Assembly: GCA_963169765.1 (NCBI GenBank)
Contig: CAUJEN010000064.1
Coordinates: 1 to 64,000 of the forward strand
DNA length: 64,000 nt
Direction: 5' to 3'
Origin: QWHO01 sp021404945
Lineage (GTDB): Bacteria; Vulcanimicrobiota; Xenobia; Xenobiales; QWHO01
Under the pieces are notes generated by a model, which was given only the letters and a program-made list of their open reading frames with translations, did not search any database and was not told the origin of the DNA. This document shows, piece after piece, positions 45,248 to 54,522 of this stretch (position 1 is the first letter of the stretch; each line of letters starts with the position of its first letter). A program made the position numbers and the translations under genes.

Positions 45248-46960
45248 TCACGGTGCGGCAGGCAATACCACGCACAGGCAAGTTCCCTGGCCCACGACGC
45301 TGCTCGCCTCCACCGCACCGCCGTGGCGCTCCACAATCTCCTTGACGATAGCCAGGCCAAGCCCGGTGCCCTTGATTGTGCGAAGCTTGGTATCCTTGCT
45401 GCGGAAGAAGTGGTCAAAGAGCAGAGGCAGGTCTTCCTCGGGGATGCCTGGCCCGGTGTCCTCCACCTCCAGGCGCCAGCGGCCAGATTCCACTGAGGTG
45501 CGGACCGTCACTTTGCCCCCGCTGGGGGTGAACTTCAAGGCGTTGTCCACCAGGTTGATGACGACCTGCTTGAGCCGGTCGCGGTCCAGGCTCATGGAGC
45601 GAGCCTCGGAGTGGGGCTGAAAGCTCAGGGTGACCTCGCTGCGCTCTGCCTGGGGGCGCAGCAGGTCGACCACGTCCTCGACCACTTCCTCCGGCACCAT
45701 GGGTGCAAGGTCCATCGACAGGCTGAGACTGCGCAAGCGGGTCAGCTCGAGCAAATCCTGCACCAGGCGGGTGAGGCGGTCGGCCTCGGTATCGATGCGG
45801 GTCAGGGGCTTCTTGAGCGACTCGTCCTCGCAGCTCTCGAGCAGGGTCGCGGCAAAGCCCTTGATGATCGTCAGCGGAGTACGCAACTCATGGCTGACCG
45901 AGCTGAGAAAGAGGTTGCGCATCTCCTCCAGGCGCCGCACGTCGGTGATGTCGCGCAGCAGCAGCAGGCGGCCGATCTGTCCCCCTTCATCTCGGAAGGG
46001 AACCACCAGAGCCCGGTAGATGCGCTCTTGCAGATGAGCCTCGTGAGCCTGGGGCTCGGGAGGAAAGGCCAGCGCCTCGGGCAGCGGTTGGCCCTCCCAG
46101 CGGTCGAGCCGCAGGGCGGCCTGGGCGGCCGCGTTGAGATAGGTCATGGTGCCGGCCGCGTCCACCGCCACCACGCCGTCCGGAATCGAGGCCAGCAAGG
46201 TGCTGATCTTGTTGCGCTCGGCCAGCAGCTCGCCCAGTTGGCGGGAGAGCTGGCCCGCCATATGGTTGATGGTGGCGCCCAGCTGGCTCAGCTCCAGCGT
46301 TCCCGAGGGCTCGACCCGCTCCTCGAGCTGCCCCTCGGCGATGCGGGCGGCGGTCTGGCGAATGCGCTCCAGTGGACGAGTCAGCGTTGCCGCCAGCAGC
46401 ATGGCGGCCAGCACCGAGCCCAGCAGGGCCAGGCCCAGAGCCGTCAGCAGCTGATCCTTCAACTCTCGATAGGTGTCATCCAACTCGCTCAGATTGGAGG
46501 CCACGTCCACCACCCCCACCCGCTGCACGGTGGGGTACTGCAACTCGATGGGAGTGCTGGCGTGGGCCACGCGCACCCCGTCCTCGGTGGAGAACCAGGT
46601 GATGGGCTGACCTTCCAGCGCCTTCAGCGCCTCCGGCGCCATGGGCTCGGCGAGCCGCTCCAGCGAGTCGCCCAGGATCGTCCCCTGCTGATCGGCGATG
46701 CGGATGCGGGCCCGGGTCAGGCGAGGAAAACGATGCATCACCCAGCGGGCCGATTCGGACAGGTCGTCGGGATGCTGGGTGTACATGTTCATGAAATGAG
46801 CCAGAACGCGGCTCTGCGAGATGAGCTGGCTCTCGGCGCGACGCTCGAGGGACGACTGCATCCATCGAAGCATGAACCCGGCGCTGATGCCGAGCGAGAG
46901 CGAGACCAGGAGCAGATAGGTCAAGACCAGCCGCGAGCGGATGGTGTTGAGCAGCCTCAC
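45248..46960 (-). CDS. Sensor histidine kinase, PhoR-like
   Basis: 570 residues from a GTG that overlaps the response regulator stop (GTGA). TM1 about 12-32, a periplasmic domain of about 130 residues, TM2 about 165-187, HAMP (LTRPLERIRQTAARIAEGQLEERV), PAS, then HisKA with His357 (SSVSHELRTPLTII) and HATPase (NLVDNALKFTPSGG, DTGPGIPEED, GTGLGLAIV). The order and the PhoB-like partner point to a PhoR/ResE/VicK-like kinase. The signal is not shown by the sequence. Confidence 0.94.
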   Translation of the reverse strand: MRLLNTIRSRLVLTYLLLVSLSLGISAGFMLRWMQSSLERRAESQLISQSRVLAHFMNMYTQHPDDLSESARWVMHRFPRLTRARIRIADQQGTILGDSLERLAEPMAPEALKALEGQPITWFSTEDGVRVAHASTPIELQYPTVQRVGVVDVASNLSELDDTYRELKDQLLTALGLALLGSVLAAMLLAATLTRPLERIRQTAARIAEGQLEERVEPSGTLELSQLGATINHMAGQLSRQLGELLAERNKISTLLASIPDGVVAVDAAGTMTYLNAAAQAALRLDRWEGQPLPEALAFPPEPQAHEAHLQERIYRALVVPFRDEGGQIGRLLLLRDITDVRRLEEMRNLFLSSVSHELRTPLTIIKGFAATLLESCEDESLKKPLTRIDTEADRLTRLVQDLLELTRLRSLSLSMDLAPMVPEEVVEDVVDLLRPQAERSEVTLSFQPHSEARSMSLDRDRLKQVVINLVDNALKFTPSGGKVTVRTSVESGRWRLEVEDTGPGIPEEDLPLLFDHFFRSKDTKLRTIKGTGLGLAIVKEIVERHGGAVEASSVVGQGTCLCVVLPAAP

Positions 46961-47634
46961 TCGTCGCCGAACCGGTAGCCCTTGCCCCACACGGTGCGCA
47001 CATACACGGAGGCGACCGGCCCGAGCTTCTCGCGCAGGTAGCGCACGTGCACGTCGACCGAGCGGGCATCGAGGTGGTCCGAGCCCCAGACCTCGGTCAG
47101 GATGTCCTGACGACTGTAGATCTCACCCGGATGAGAGATCAGGAAAGTCAAGAGATCATATTCGCGGGGAGTCAGTTCGACCGGCTTGTCCTTAAGGAAT
47201 ACCTTCCGCTTGAGCACGTCCACCGTCAGCTCGCGATAACTGAACACGGTGCGCTCGGTGCGGGTGGGAGCCCGGGCCCGGCGCAGGATGGCCTTGACCC
47301 GGGCCATCAGCTCTTTCGGATTGAAGGGCTTGACCACGTAGTCGTCGGCCCCGGTCTCGAGGCCGACGATCTTGTCCACGTCGTCCTCACGAGCCGTCAC
47401 CATCACCACGGGCACTTCCGAGAAAGCCCGGATGCGCCGGCACACCTCGAAGCCGTCGATGTCGGGAAGCCCCAGGTCGAGCAGGATCAGATCGGGCTCG
47501 CGCTTCTTGACCTCATCCACGGCCTTCCCTCCGGTCTCGGAGGTGACCACTCGGTAGCCTTCGCGGGTGAGATTCATCTCCAGAATCTCGCGAATGCCCT
47601 CTTCGTCCTCCACGACCAGAACGGTTTTCTCCAT
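46957..47634 (-). CDS. OmpR/PhoB-family response regulator
   Basis: 225 residues. The receiver has acidic Glu9/Asp10, phosphoacceptor Asp53 (LLDLGLPDIDG), a Thr (VMVTAR) and Lys (VVKPFN). The winged-helix domain has ELTPREYDLLTFLISHPGEIYSRQDIL and the DARSVDVHVRYLREKLG recognition helix. It is paired with the downstream kinase and divergent from a prepilin gene, which it might control; this is inference from the 39-bp shared promoter region. Confidence 0.95.
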   Translation of the reverse strand: MEKTVLVVEDEEGIREILEMNLTREGYRVVTSETGGKAVDEVKKREPDLILLDLGLPDIDGFEVCRRIRAFSEVPVVMVTAREDDVDKIVGLETGADDYVVKPFNPKELMARVKAILRRARAPTRTERTVFSYRELTVDVLKRKVFLKDKPVELTPREYDLLTFLISHPGEIYSRQDILTEVWGSDHLDARSVDVHVRYLREKLGPVASVYVRTVWGKGYRFGDE

Positions 47635-47673
47635 GAGAGGGCATTCGGAGCCGGGCCGGCGAACTCTTTCTGC

Positions 47674-48291
47674 ATGAGGCGGCATCCTCGAGGCGGCTTT
47701 ACCCTGGCCGAGTGCATGATTGCGCTTCTCTTCATCAGCATTGCCCTGTTCGCTTATGTCAGCCTGCACACGCGCTTGATTCACAGCGGCTATAAGCTCG
47801 AGACGCGCATGCTTCATCAGGAGGCTGCCCGCACCAAGATGGCCGAGCAGATCGCCAGCGAGCGCCAGAAGCAGGCGGTGGCCGGAGGTGGACTGGCGGC
47901 CGAGGCCCAGAACACCAGCACGCTGATGAGCATGGATCCCAAGGACGGCACCATGTCGTTGATCTTGCCAGACCCCACCGATGGTGGGTTCAAGCTGGTC
48001 AAGCCAGAGAACGGCCTGACCCCTTACTATGACTCGGCCTACAAGCCGTTTATGCCTTACTACAACTCGGGCTACATCCCGTTCGCGGCCTACTACAACC
48101 CGATCGCGCTGAGCGGGGGCGCCAAGGCCCAGCCCCAGGTGCTCGGGCAGGCCTCGGCCAACGTGACTCCCATCGGCTCGGGCCCGAAGGTGGCCGCCAT
48201 GATTCGGGTGGAAGAGACCTGGACCGACCGCAACGGCCAGCAAAGCATCCTGCTGGAGACGGCGGTGGCGCCCCTGTTCCAGGGTTGGTAG
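47674..48291 (+). CDS. Type IV prepilin-like protein
   Basis: 205 residues from ATG 47674. The eight-residue leader MRRHPRGG is followed by FTLAECMIALLFISIALFAY, with Glu at +5, so the prepilin peptidase would cut after Gly8. A helix with heptad-like spacing follows, then an unusual stretch with Tyr-Tyr repeats (TPYYDSAYKPFMPYYNSGYIPFA in part) around residues 110-145. It is separate from the two triads and ends 7 bp into the kinase gene 48285. Shine-Dalgarno is weak. Confidence 0.85.
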   Translation: MRRHPRGGFTLAECMIALLFISIALFAYVSLHTRLIHSGYKLETRMLHQEAARTKMAEQIASERQKQAVAGGGLAAEAQNTSTLMSMDPKDGTMSLILPDPTDGGFKLVKPENGLTPYYDSAYKPFMPYYNSGYIPFAAYYNPIALSGGAKAQPQVLGQASANVTPIGSGPKVAAMIRVEETWTDRNGQQSILLETAVAPLFQGW

Positions 48292-51200
48292 TCGCCGACC
48301 ACCCGGCCGTCATCGACGGCTACGAAATCCTCGAGCCGCTCGGCCAGGGTGGCATGGGTTGGGTCTATCGAGCCCGACGCCAGGGCCTGGTGGTCGCGCT
48401 CAAGGTGCTGCGTCCGGCCGTGGGCTCCACCCTGCACGACCGACTGCGCTTTCAGCGCGAGTTTGCCCTGGCCGGCCGGCTGAATCATCCGGGCCTGGTC
48501 AAGGTCTACGAGCAGGGCAACTTTCAGGGCCAGCCCTATTTCACAATGGAGCTGGTCGACGGCCTGACACTGCGCGAGTATTTTAACGCCCGGCGAGGGC
48601 AGAGCGACTGGATGGCGACCGTGCAAGGCGTTTTCAACCGCTTGCTGGAGGCTATCCAGTACATCCACCGCCACGGAGTGCTGCACCGTGATCTCAAGCC
48701 GGAAAACATCCTGGTCGAGGACTCGGGCCAGCCCCGGCTGCTCGACTTCGGGCTGGCCCGGCCGCGCGATCTGAAGAGCGGGGCGGTGACCGAGCCGGGA
48801 ACGCTGGTGGGTACGGTGCACTACATGGCTCCCGAGCAGATTCGTGGGGGCGAGCTCGACTTTCGGGCCGACCTGTATGCGCTGGGGGTTCTACTCTACG
48901 AGACCCTGACCGGGCGCCTGCCTTTCGACCACCCCGACCTCATGGCGCTGGTGTGCGCCATCCTCCACGAGGAGCCGCCCCCGCCAGGAGTTGGCGACGC
49001 CCTGGACCGTCTGGTCTTGAAATTGCTGGCCAGGGAGCCGGCCGATCGCTACCAGAGCGCAGGCGAGCTGTTGCACGCCTGGGCGGCCGTCGGCGGGGCC
49101 TCCCCCGAGCGGCAGCCCGAATCTCCGGAGCTCAACCTGCTCACTCCGAGATTCGTGGGGCGAGAGGCAGAGCTGGCTGCGCTGACGGAATTCCCATCAG
49201 GGCTGGTGCTGGTGGAAGGGGCCAGCGGCGTGGGCAAGTCGCGCTTTCTCGAGGAAGCGGCCGCCTGCCTTCGTCAGCCAACCCGGCCGGTTCTGGCCTC
49301 GCAGGCCGGGGAGACACCCTACTCGCTCTGGCTTCCCTTTCTGCGCCGGACCGCCCTCCCATCGCGCCTCGAGCCGTTTCGACCGATGCTGGCAGCGGTG
49401 CTGCCCGAGCTCGGCTCCACCAACCAGAGCGCTGACGACCCGGTGTTGCGATTTCGCCTGTTCGAAGGCATGCGCCAGCTGCTCTCGACCCAGGCAGGAG
49501 CACGGGGACTGGTCCTGATACTCGAGGACCTGCACCGGGCCGACCCGGCCAGCGTGGAATTCCTGGGTTACCTGCTCGGCCATGAAGTGGGCGGACTCCT
49601 GCTGATCGCCAGCTTGCAAGGAGAGCCCCCTCCCGGGCTGAGGGGCGCAAAGAGGGTCTTTCTCGAGCCTCTCAACCCGGAGCAAACAGCGGTCCTGGCC
49701 CGCTCGATGCTGGGCTATGCGGGTCTGGCCGATGACACCGTCCAGGCTCTGCACCAGGAAACCGAGGGCAACCCCCTGTTCCTGGTGGAGCTGCTGCGCA
49801 CGTTCGTGAGCGAGGGACGCTTGCGGCTGACCCCGACGGGCTGGAGCCTGGAAAGCGGCAGCCTCAGACCGGGCAGTCTCTCGGTCACGGTGCGTCAGGC
49901 ACTGCAACGCCGACTGGAGGCGCTCGAGCCTCAGGATCTTGAGATCGCCCGCCAGGCGGCCGTGCTGGGAATGAGCTTTGAGTTCGATTCCTTGCAACAG
50001 GCCGCGCTGCTCCCGGCCGAGCAACTGCTCGAGTGCCTCGAGCGGCTGACCCGCGGTCGCATCCTGGCCGAGAACCTGGAGTATCGGTTCTGCAATCGCC
50101 CCCTCTGGGAGATCTTCAGCGAGAAAGCCCCCGCCGAGCTCCACAGGCGGGCGGCACTGGCACTGAGCGGTCGAGCCGAGCCGGCCCGTCTGGCCCACCA
50201 CCACCGCATGGCCGGCCAGGGCCGCCTGGCGGCCGAGCAGCTGGTGCGGGCCGCCGAAGCTGCCATCGCGGTGTTCGCCTATCGCGACGCCCTGGAGCTC
50301 TTGCAGCTGTGCTCGGAGCTGCCCGAGCCCGACCAGGTGCTCAGCTCTGCCGAGCTTGAGGAACGGCGGGCCGAAGCGCTGGAAGGCTCGGGCCGGCCAG
50401 CTCAGGCACGCCAGAGCTTTGAACGGCTGGTGGAGGGCGCCCCGAACCGAAAAACCCGGCTGAGACTGATGCGCAAGCTGGGGACCTGCTGTCAGCGCAT
50501 GGGTGAGCTGACCCTGGCCTCCAGGGTCCTGAGCCAGGCCCTGGCCGTGGCCGGCTGGCCCCTCCCGTCGCGCAGCTGGACAGGCTTTCTGCTGGGGCTG
50601 GCCCGGGATCCGCTCTGCCCGGATGAGGTGGCCCGCATCCTGGAGCATCTGACGCGAGTCCTCTTTTACCTGCGCTCCCCCGGTTGGAAGAAGGATACCC
50701 TGGCGATCGGCGTCCTCCAGCGAAAGCTCCTGCACAGGCCTGGCTCGCGGGCAGACTCGCACCAGGCCAGCCTCACCACCGCCTACATCCTGAACCTGAC
50801 TCTTCCTCGGGCCACTCTCCCGCACTCGCGTCGGCTCTTGCTTCGAAGCGTCTCCCTCTATCGAGAAGAGCCGCACAGTCTGCAGAAAGCCGCCTACTTC
50901 CGAGAAACAGCCTTTCTGCTCTTCCACTTCGGGGATGCCCGGGACGGGCTGCGGCTTTCTCTGGAGGGATTGGAGTTGAGCACCCGTCTCGGGGACGTGC
51001 ACGGGCTGGCCCCCGTCCACTCGATCGTCTACATGCACTATCGCTTCTTTGGTGACCTGCGCAACGCTCGGGAGCACTCGCTGCGGGCCCAGGCTGCCGC
51101 GCGCGAGACCGGCAACCCGATCGATCTCGCCCTCAGCACCATCAATCTGGGCACCATCCTGGCTCTCCAACGCCGATTCGCCGAGCTCGATGAGCTCCTG

Positions 51201-51728
51201 GCCGAGAACGCCGAACGAACCAGTGGGTTTCCCTTTGCCGAAGCCTCGACAATGTTCACCCGGGCCTTGCAAGCGCTCTTCCAGGGCCGGTCGGAGCAGG
51301 CCCTGGAGCTGGCTCAAGAATGCTACCGCTACTGCAGTCGGCACGAGATCCCGGTCTGGAAGCGGGAAGCTCGCGTCCTGGAAGTTCGTGCCCTGGTGGA
51401 GCTGAGCAGCCGGAACCCGGCTCTGCGCGGGCAGGCAGGTCGCTTGCTGGCCCGGGCTCGCTGGGAGCTGGCCGGCCTGGTCCCCGGCCTGGAAGCCGTC
51501 TTGAGGCGCACTCAGGGAGATCTGCTCTTCCAAGCGGGAGAACGCGAAAAGGCCCGGCGGGATTATCTCGAGGCTCTGGATCTGCTGGTGGGCCTGGGTC
51601 ACACTTACGAGCAGGGGAACACGCACATGACCTTGAGCAGCTTCTACGAGGGCGACCAGCCCGAGCGCTCTCGCCGCCACCGCGAGCTGGCCCACGAGTG
51701 CTGGGCACGCTGCGACGTGCTCTTCTAA
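48285..51728 (+). CDS. Ser/Thr protein kinase fused to AAA ATPase and TPR repeats
   Basis: 1147 residues, TTG start inside the end of the prepilin gene. The kinase domain (about 12-268) is intact: GQGGMG loop, Lys40, HRDLKPEN with Asp136, DFG at 154-156, APE at 182-184. The predicted ATPase (about 288-560) has Walker A GASGVGKS (312-319) and Walker B LVLILED. About 600 residues of TPR-like helical repeats follow. This architecture (kinase, AAA, TPR) is known in myxobacteria and other phyla as a large signal integrator without a DNA-binding domain. No signal peptide or TM helix is present. Confidence 0.93.
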   Translation: MVVADHPAVIDGYEILEPLGQGGMGWVYRARRQGLVVALKVLRPAVGSTLHDRLRFQREFALAGRLNHPGLVKVYEQGNFQGQPYFTMELVDGLTLREYFNARRGQSDWMATVQGVFNRLLEAIQYIHRHGVLHRDLKPENILVEDSGQPRLLDFGLARPRDLKSGAVTEPGTLVGTVHYMAPEQIRGGELDFRADLYALGVLLYETLTGRLPFDHPDLMALVCAILHEEPPPPGVGDALDRLVLKLLAREPADRYQSAGELLHAWAAVGGASPERQPESPELNLLTPRFVGREAELAALTEFPSGLVLVEGASGVGKSRFLEEAAACLRQPTRPVLASQAGETPYSLWLPFLRRTALPSRLEPFRPMLAAVLPELGSTNQSADDPVLRFRLFEGMRQLLSTQAGARGLVLILEDLHRADPASVEFLGYLLGHEVGGLLLIASLQGEPPPGLRGAKRVFLEPLNPEQTAVLARSMLGYAGLADDTVQALHQETEGNPLFLVELLRTFVSEGRLRLTPTGWSLESGSLRPGSLSVTVRQALQRRLEALEPQDLEIARQAAVLGMSFEFDSLQQAALLPAEQLLECLERLTRGRILAENLEYRFCNRPLWEIFSEKAPAELHRRAALALSGRAEPARLAHHHRMAGQGRLAAEQLVRAAEAAIAVFAYRDALELLQLCSELPEPDQVLSSAELEERRAEALEGSGRPAQARQSFERLVEGAPNRKTRLRLMRKLGTCCQRMGELTLASRVLSQALAVAGWPLPSRSWTGFLLGLARDPLCPDEVARILEHLTRVLFYLRSPGWKKDTLAIGVLQRKLLHRPGSRADSHQASLTTAYILNLTLPRATLPHSRRLLLRSVSLYREEPHSLQKAAYFRETAFLLFHFGDARDGLRLSLEGLELSTRLGDVHGLAPVHSIVYMHYRFFGDLRNAREHSLRAQAAARETGNPIDLALSTINLGTILALQRRFAELDELLAENAERTSGFPFAEASTMFTRALQALFQGRSEQALELAQECYRYCSRHEIPVWKREARVLEVRALVELSSRNPALRGQAGRLLARARWELAGLVPGLEAVLRRTQGDLLFQAGEREKARRDYLEALDLLVGLGHTYEQGNTHMTLSSFYEGDQPERSRRHRELAHECWARCDVLF

Positions 51729-51755
51729 AGTGCAAGGCCTTTGGTCTTGCACTTT
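51727..51755 (+). terminator. Stem-loop terminator after the kinase gene
   Basis: AAAGTGCAAG pairs with CTTGCACTTT and the inner GCC/GGT extends the stem to 13 bp around a TTT loop. It begins on the TAA stop codon of the kinase gene. Confidence 0.65.
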
Positions 51756-51941
51756 ACAACGCACCGGAGCTGCGTTCCGGCGCGTTCGTCAGAGTGTGCT
51801 CAAGGGCAAGACCAAAGTGCGAGGACATTGGTCTGGGAGCGAAGCCGAAAACCCGGTTTTCCGGCTGTGCGAGGAACGGGGAGCTGAGGACGCGCAGAGA
51901 TCAGGCTCAACGAACGAAGGGTTGTCAGGCCTGGTTTTTTG
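51756..51941. other. Structured intergenic region
   Basis: Non-coding. It has a hairpin ACGCACCGGA/TCCGGCGCGT region (about 51759-51786), and GCAAGACCAAA (51806-51816), the inverted copy of TTTGGTCTTGC (51740-51750) in the upstream terminator, so two alternative structures are possible. It lies between convergent genes. A small RNA cannot be excluded. Confidence 0.35.
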
Positions 51942-52160
51942 TCAGGACTCGATCTGACCCAGCCGGGCCGCGGCCAATCCAGCCTCTGCGGCCAGCCGGC
52001 CCAGGTCGGCGGCCAGATTGCCCAGACGAGAGGAGATGTGGCCCAGCGCAGCGGCTGTCTCAGGGCCGGGCTGACAGTGCTCGGTCAGAACCGCCAATTG
52101 AGCCCCGGTACGCCGCTCGAGAAGCTCCAAATCGAGCAGGCAGTCGCTCAGCGCGTCCAC
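51942..52160 (-). CDS. Small hypothetical protein downstream of moaC
   Basis: 72 residues from a GTG at 52160, overlapping the end of moaC by 13 bp. It is fully helical, rich in Leu, Ala and Glu, with one Cys near the start and one in the middle. No family recognised. The overlap with moaC and continuous G/C third positions support it as the last gene of the molybdopterin operon. Confidence 0.5.
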   Translation of the reverse strand: MDALSDCLLDLELLERRTGAQLAVLTEHCQPGPETAAALGHISSRLGNLAADLGRLAAEAGLAAARLGQIES

Positions 52161-52612
52161 AGGCCGCTCTTGCCCCCGCTCTTCTCCAGCAACCGGATAG
52201 GACCGATCTCGATGTCCTTCTGAGCCGCTTTGAGCATGTCGTAGACCGTCAGGGCCGCCACCGAGACCGCCGTCAGAGCCTCCATCTCCACCCCCGTGCG
52301 TCCCGTGCAACGCACTGTGGCAGTGATCAGGATGCGGTCCGGAGGGATCGGCTCGAGCTCCAGCTCCACACCGGTGAGGGCCAGCGGGTGGCAGAGCGGG
52401 ATCAGCTCGCTGGTCTTCTTGGCGGCCATGATTCCAGCCAGGCGCGCCGTTGCCAGCACGTCCCCCTTGGGAGCGCGACCCAGCATGGCAAAGGTCTCCT
52501 CGGCCAGGCGCACGGTGGCCTCGGCCCGGGCCTGGCGAGCGGTCTCGGTCTTTTGTCCCACCTCCACCATGCGGGCCCGGCCCCGCTCGTCGAGGTGGGA
52601 GAGCTCGCTCAC
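52148..52612 (-). CDS. moaC: Cyclic pyranopterin monophosphate synthase MoaC
   Basis: 154 residues, the usual length. GDVLATARLAGIMAAKKTSELIPLCHPL, then TGRTGVEMEALTAVSVAALTVYDMLKA and the AQKDIEIGPIRLLEKSGGKSG tail, are the MoaC signatures, including the catalytic Lys-Lys and His residues. It converts the MoaA product to cyclic pyranopterin monophosphate in molybdenum cofactor synthesis. GTG start overlaps the stop of the upstream moeA fusion (GTGA). Confidence 0.97.
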   Translation of the reverse strand: MSELSHLDERGRARMVEVGQKTETARQARAEATVRLAEETFAMLGRAPKGDVLATARLAGIMAAKKTSELIPLCHPLALTGVELELEPIPPDRILITATVRCTGRTGVEMEALTAVSVAALTVYDMLKAAQKDIEIGPIRLLEKSGGKSGLWTR

Positions 52613-54522
52613 GGGCTCTCCCAGAGCACCGTGCCGGCCTGGCGGAAGTCGTAGCCGGCCAGGTGAGCGGTTGCCTCGCGCTTGAAATTGCTCGAGCGGA
52701 TGACCTGCAAGAGCCCCTGAATGGCGAACAGGTTGAAAAACTTCTTCGGGATGGCCAGGTCGAGGCGCTCGGTAAAGCAGGGCACGAAATCGAGTCGGGA
52801 CGCTTTAGCCGTGGCCGGGATGCCCAGGCCGGCGTCGGCCGCCCCGCTCGAGACGGCGGCGGCAGCCGACATGTGGGTGTAGGCCTCCTGAGCAAAGCCG
52901 CGGATCTTGCCGGTGTCAAGCTTGAGCTGGCGTAGATGGTATTCCATCAGCATGCGGGTGCCCGAGCCGAGCTGACGGTTGATGAACTGAACCCCTGGCC
53001 GGGTGAGGTCGGCCAGTCCCTGGATGCCCTTGGGGTTGCCTGCGGCCACCACCAGGCCCATCTCACGCGAGAACAGGTTGACCAGCACCACCGGGAAATC
53101 GGCCCGACGCACATGGGGAATGTTGTATTCTCCCTCGTCCTCGTCGAACATATGCATGGCTGCCAGGTGGCACAGGCCCCTCTTGAGCGCCTCCAGGCCC
53201 CGCTTTCCGCCGGTAGCGGCGGTGAACAGCGTCAGCTCGGGATGATTGCGCATCAGCTGGCCGTTGATCACCTCGTAGGTGATGTCGTGGGTGCCCAGCA
53301 AGATGATGTTCCCCTCGATCGGGCGCACCGGCGTTAACCGCTGCACCGGCACAGGCATCCCGGCCGCCAGCTCTTCGGTGTGGGCGCTCACCTGCACCAG
53401 CCCATCGGCTCGCACCAGCGACATCAAGAGCGCCGCACCGCGCGAGATGGGAACCGCCACGGTCCGACCTCCCACGATGCCCAGCTTCACACGCAAGAGC
53501 TCTTCCACCCCGGCCGGAGAGCAAATCGAAACCGCCAGCTCGGCCGGCTCGCTCATCGGAGAGCTGACCGGGATCGCCATCTTGCGCTCGAGCACGGGGC
53601 GGGCGAAGAGCTTGTAGGTCAGGAAAGTGCTCACCGGATAGAAGGGTAGGCCCAGCACGGGTTTTCCCTGCACCTGACCGGTGGCCAGTGAATGGCCCGG
53701 CTTCAGGGCTACCCCGTTCAGAATGACCTCGCCCACCTCGCCCAGCAGGTGCGCTACCAGAGCGGTGCCATAGGAGGGACCGGCCACGACGATCACCAGG
53801 TCGTGGTCGACCAGGGCCATCAAGAGCGCCTCGCGCACCTCCTCGGCCCGCTCCGCCACAACCGGCAGACGCCGGGGAAGAGCCCCCAGCTCGGCCACCA
53901 GGGCGGCCAGAATGGGGCTGTTGGAGTCGATCATCTGGCCCACTCCGGGTGTCGCGCCGGCCGCCACCAGGTGCGAGCCAAGCGGCAAAATAGCCACCCG
54001 GGGCTGGCGATAGACCTTGACCAGGCTCACTCCGCCCGCCAACATGGCCCCCAGCTCCAGGGGCCCGACGCGGTGGTCGCGCGGCAAGATGACCTCGCGG
54101 GCAGCCAGGTCTTCCCCGGTGGGGCGCACGTTGCGCCAGGGAGCCGAGGGGCGGTCGACCTGCACCACCTCGGTGGAGACGAGGCGGATCTCGTGCATCG
54201 GCACCACCGCATCGAAGCCATCGGGCAGGGCCGAGCCATTGTCCACGAACACGCCCTCGGGGCCGAGCTTCAGCTTGACCGGCGACTCGCGGGTGGCGGC
54301 GAAGGTGGCCGTGGAGCGCACCGCCAGGCCGTCGGTAGCAGCCTGGTAGAAGTGAGGCGAGGAGATCTGGGCCACAACCGGGGCTGCGGTCACCCGCCCC
54401 ACCGCCTGCACGGTGGGAATCTCCTCCACCTCCATGCGCTCGAGCGCGCCCGCGAACTCGAGCTCAGAAAACCAGCGATCGAGTGCTTCCTCCAGAGGAA
54501 TCTCGTGCAGTTGACGCTCCAT
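52609..54522 (-). CDS. moeA: MoeA-like molybdopterin molybdotransferase fused to a periplasmic-binding-like domain
   Basis: 637 residues. Residues 1-410 are MoeA: EEALDRWFSELE, VGRVTAAPVVAQISSPHFYQAATDGLAVRS, GFDAVVPMHEI, ATPGVGQMIDSNSPILAALVAELG and LGLPFYPVSTFLTYKLFARPVL. Residues 420-637 are a PBP-like domain (ILLGTHDITYEVINGQLM, LAAMHMFDEDEGEYN, FINRQLGSGTRMLMEYHL), as in MoeA/LysR-substrate-binding fusion proteins. MoeA inserts molybdate or tungstate; the extra domain probably binds the metal oxyanion or a ligand. It overlaps moaC. Confidence 0.95.
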   Translation of the reverse strand: MERQLHEIPLEEALDRWFSELEFAGALERMEVEEIPTVQAVGRVTAAPVVAQISSPHFYQAATDGLAVRSTATFAATRESPVKLKLGPEGVFVDNGSALPDGFDAVVPMHEIRLVSTEVVQVDRPSAPWRNVRPTGEDLAAREVILPRDHRVGPLELGAMLAGGVSLVKVYRQPRVAILPLGSHLVAAGATPGVGQMIDSNSPILAALVAELGALPRRLPVVAERAEEVREALLMALVDHDLVIVVAGPSYGTALVAHLLGEVGEVILNGVALKPGHSLATGQVQGKPVLGLPFYPVSTFLTYKLFARPVLERKMAIPVSSPMSEPAELAVSICSPAGVEELLRVKLGIVGGRTVAVPISRGAALLMSLVRADGLVQVSAHTEELAAGMPVPVQRLTPVRPIEGNIILLGTHDITYEVINGQLMRNHPELTLFTAATGGKRGLEALKRGLCHLAAMHMFDEDEGEYNIPHVRRADFPVVLVNLFSREMGLVVAAGNPKGIQGLADLTRPGVQFINRQLGSGTRMLMEYHLRQLKLDTGKIRGFAQEAYTHMSAAAAVSSGAADAGLGIPATAKASRLDFVPCFTERLDLAIPKKFFNLFAIQGLLQVIRSSNFKREATAHLAGYDFRQAGTVLWESP

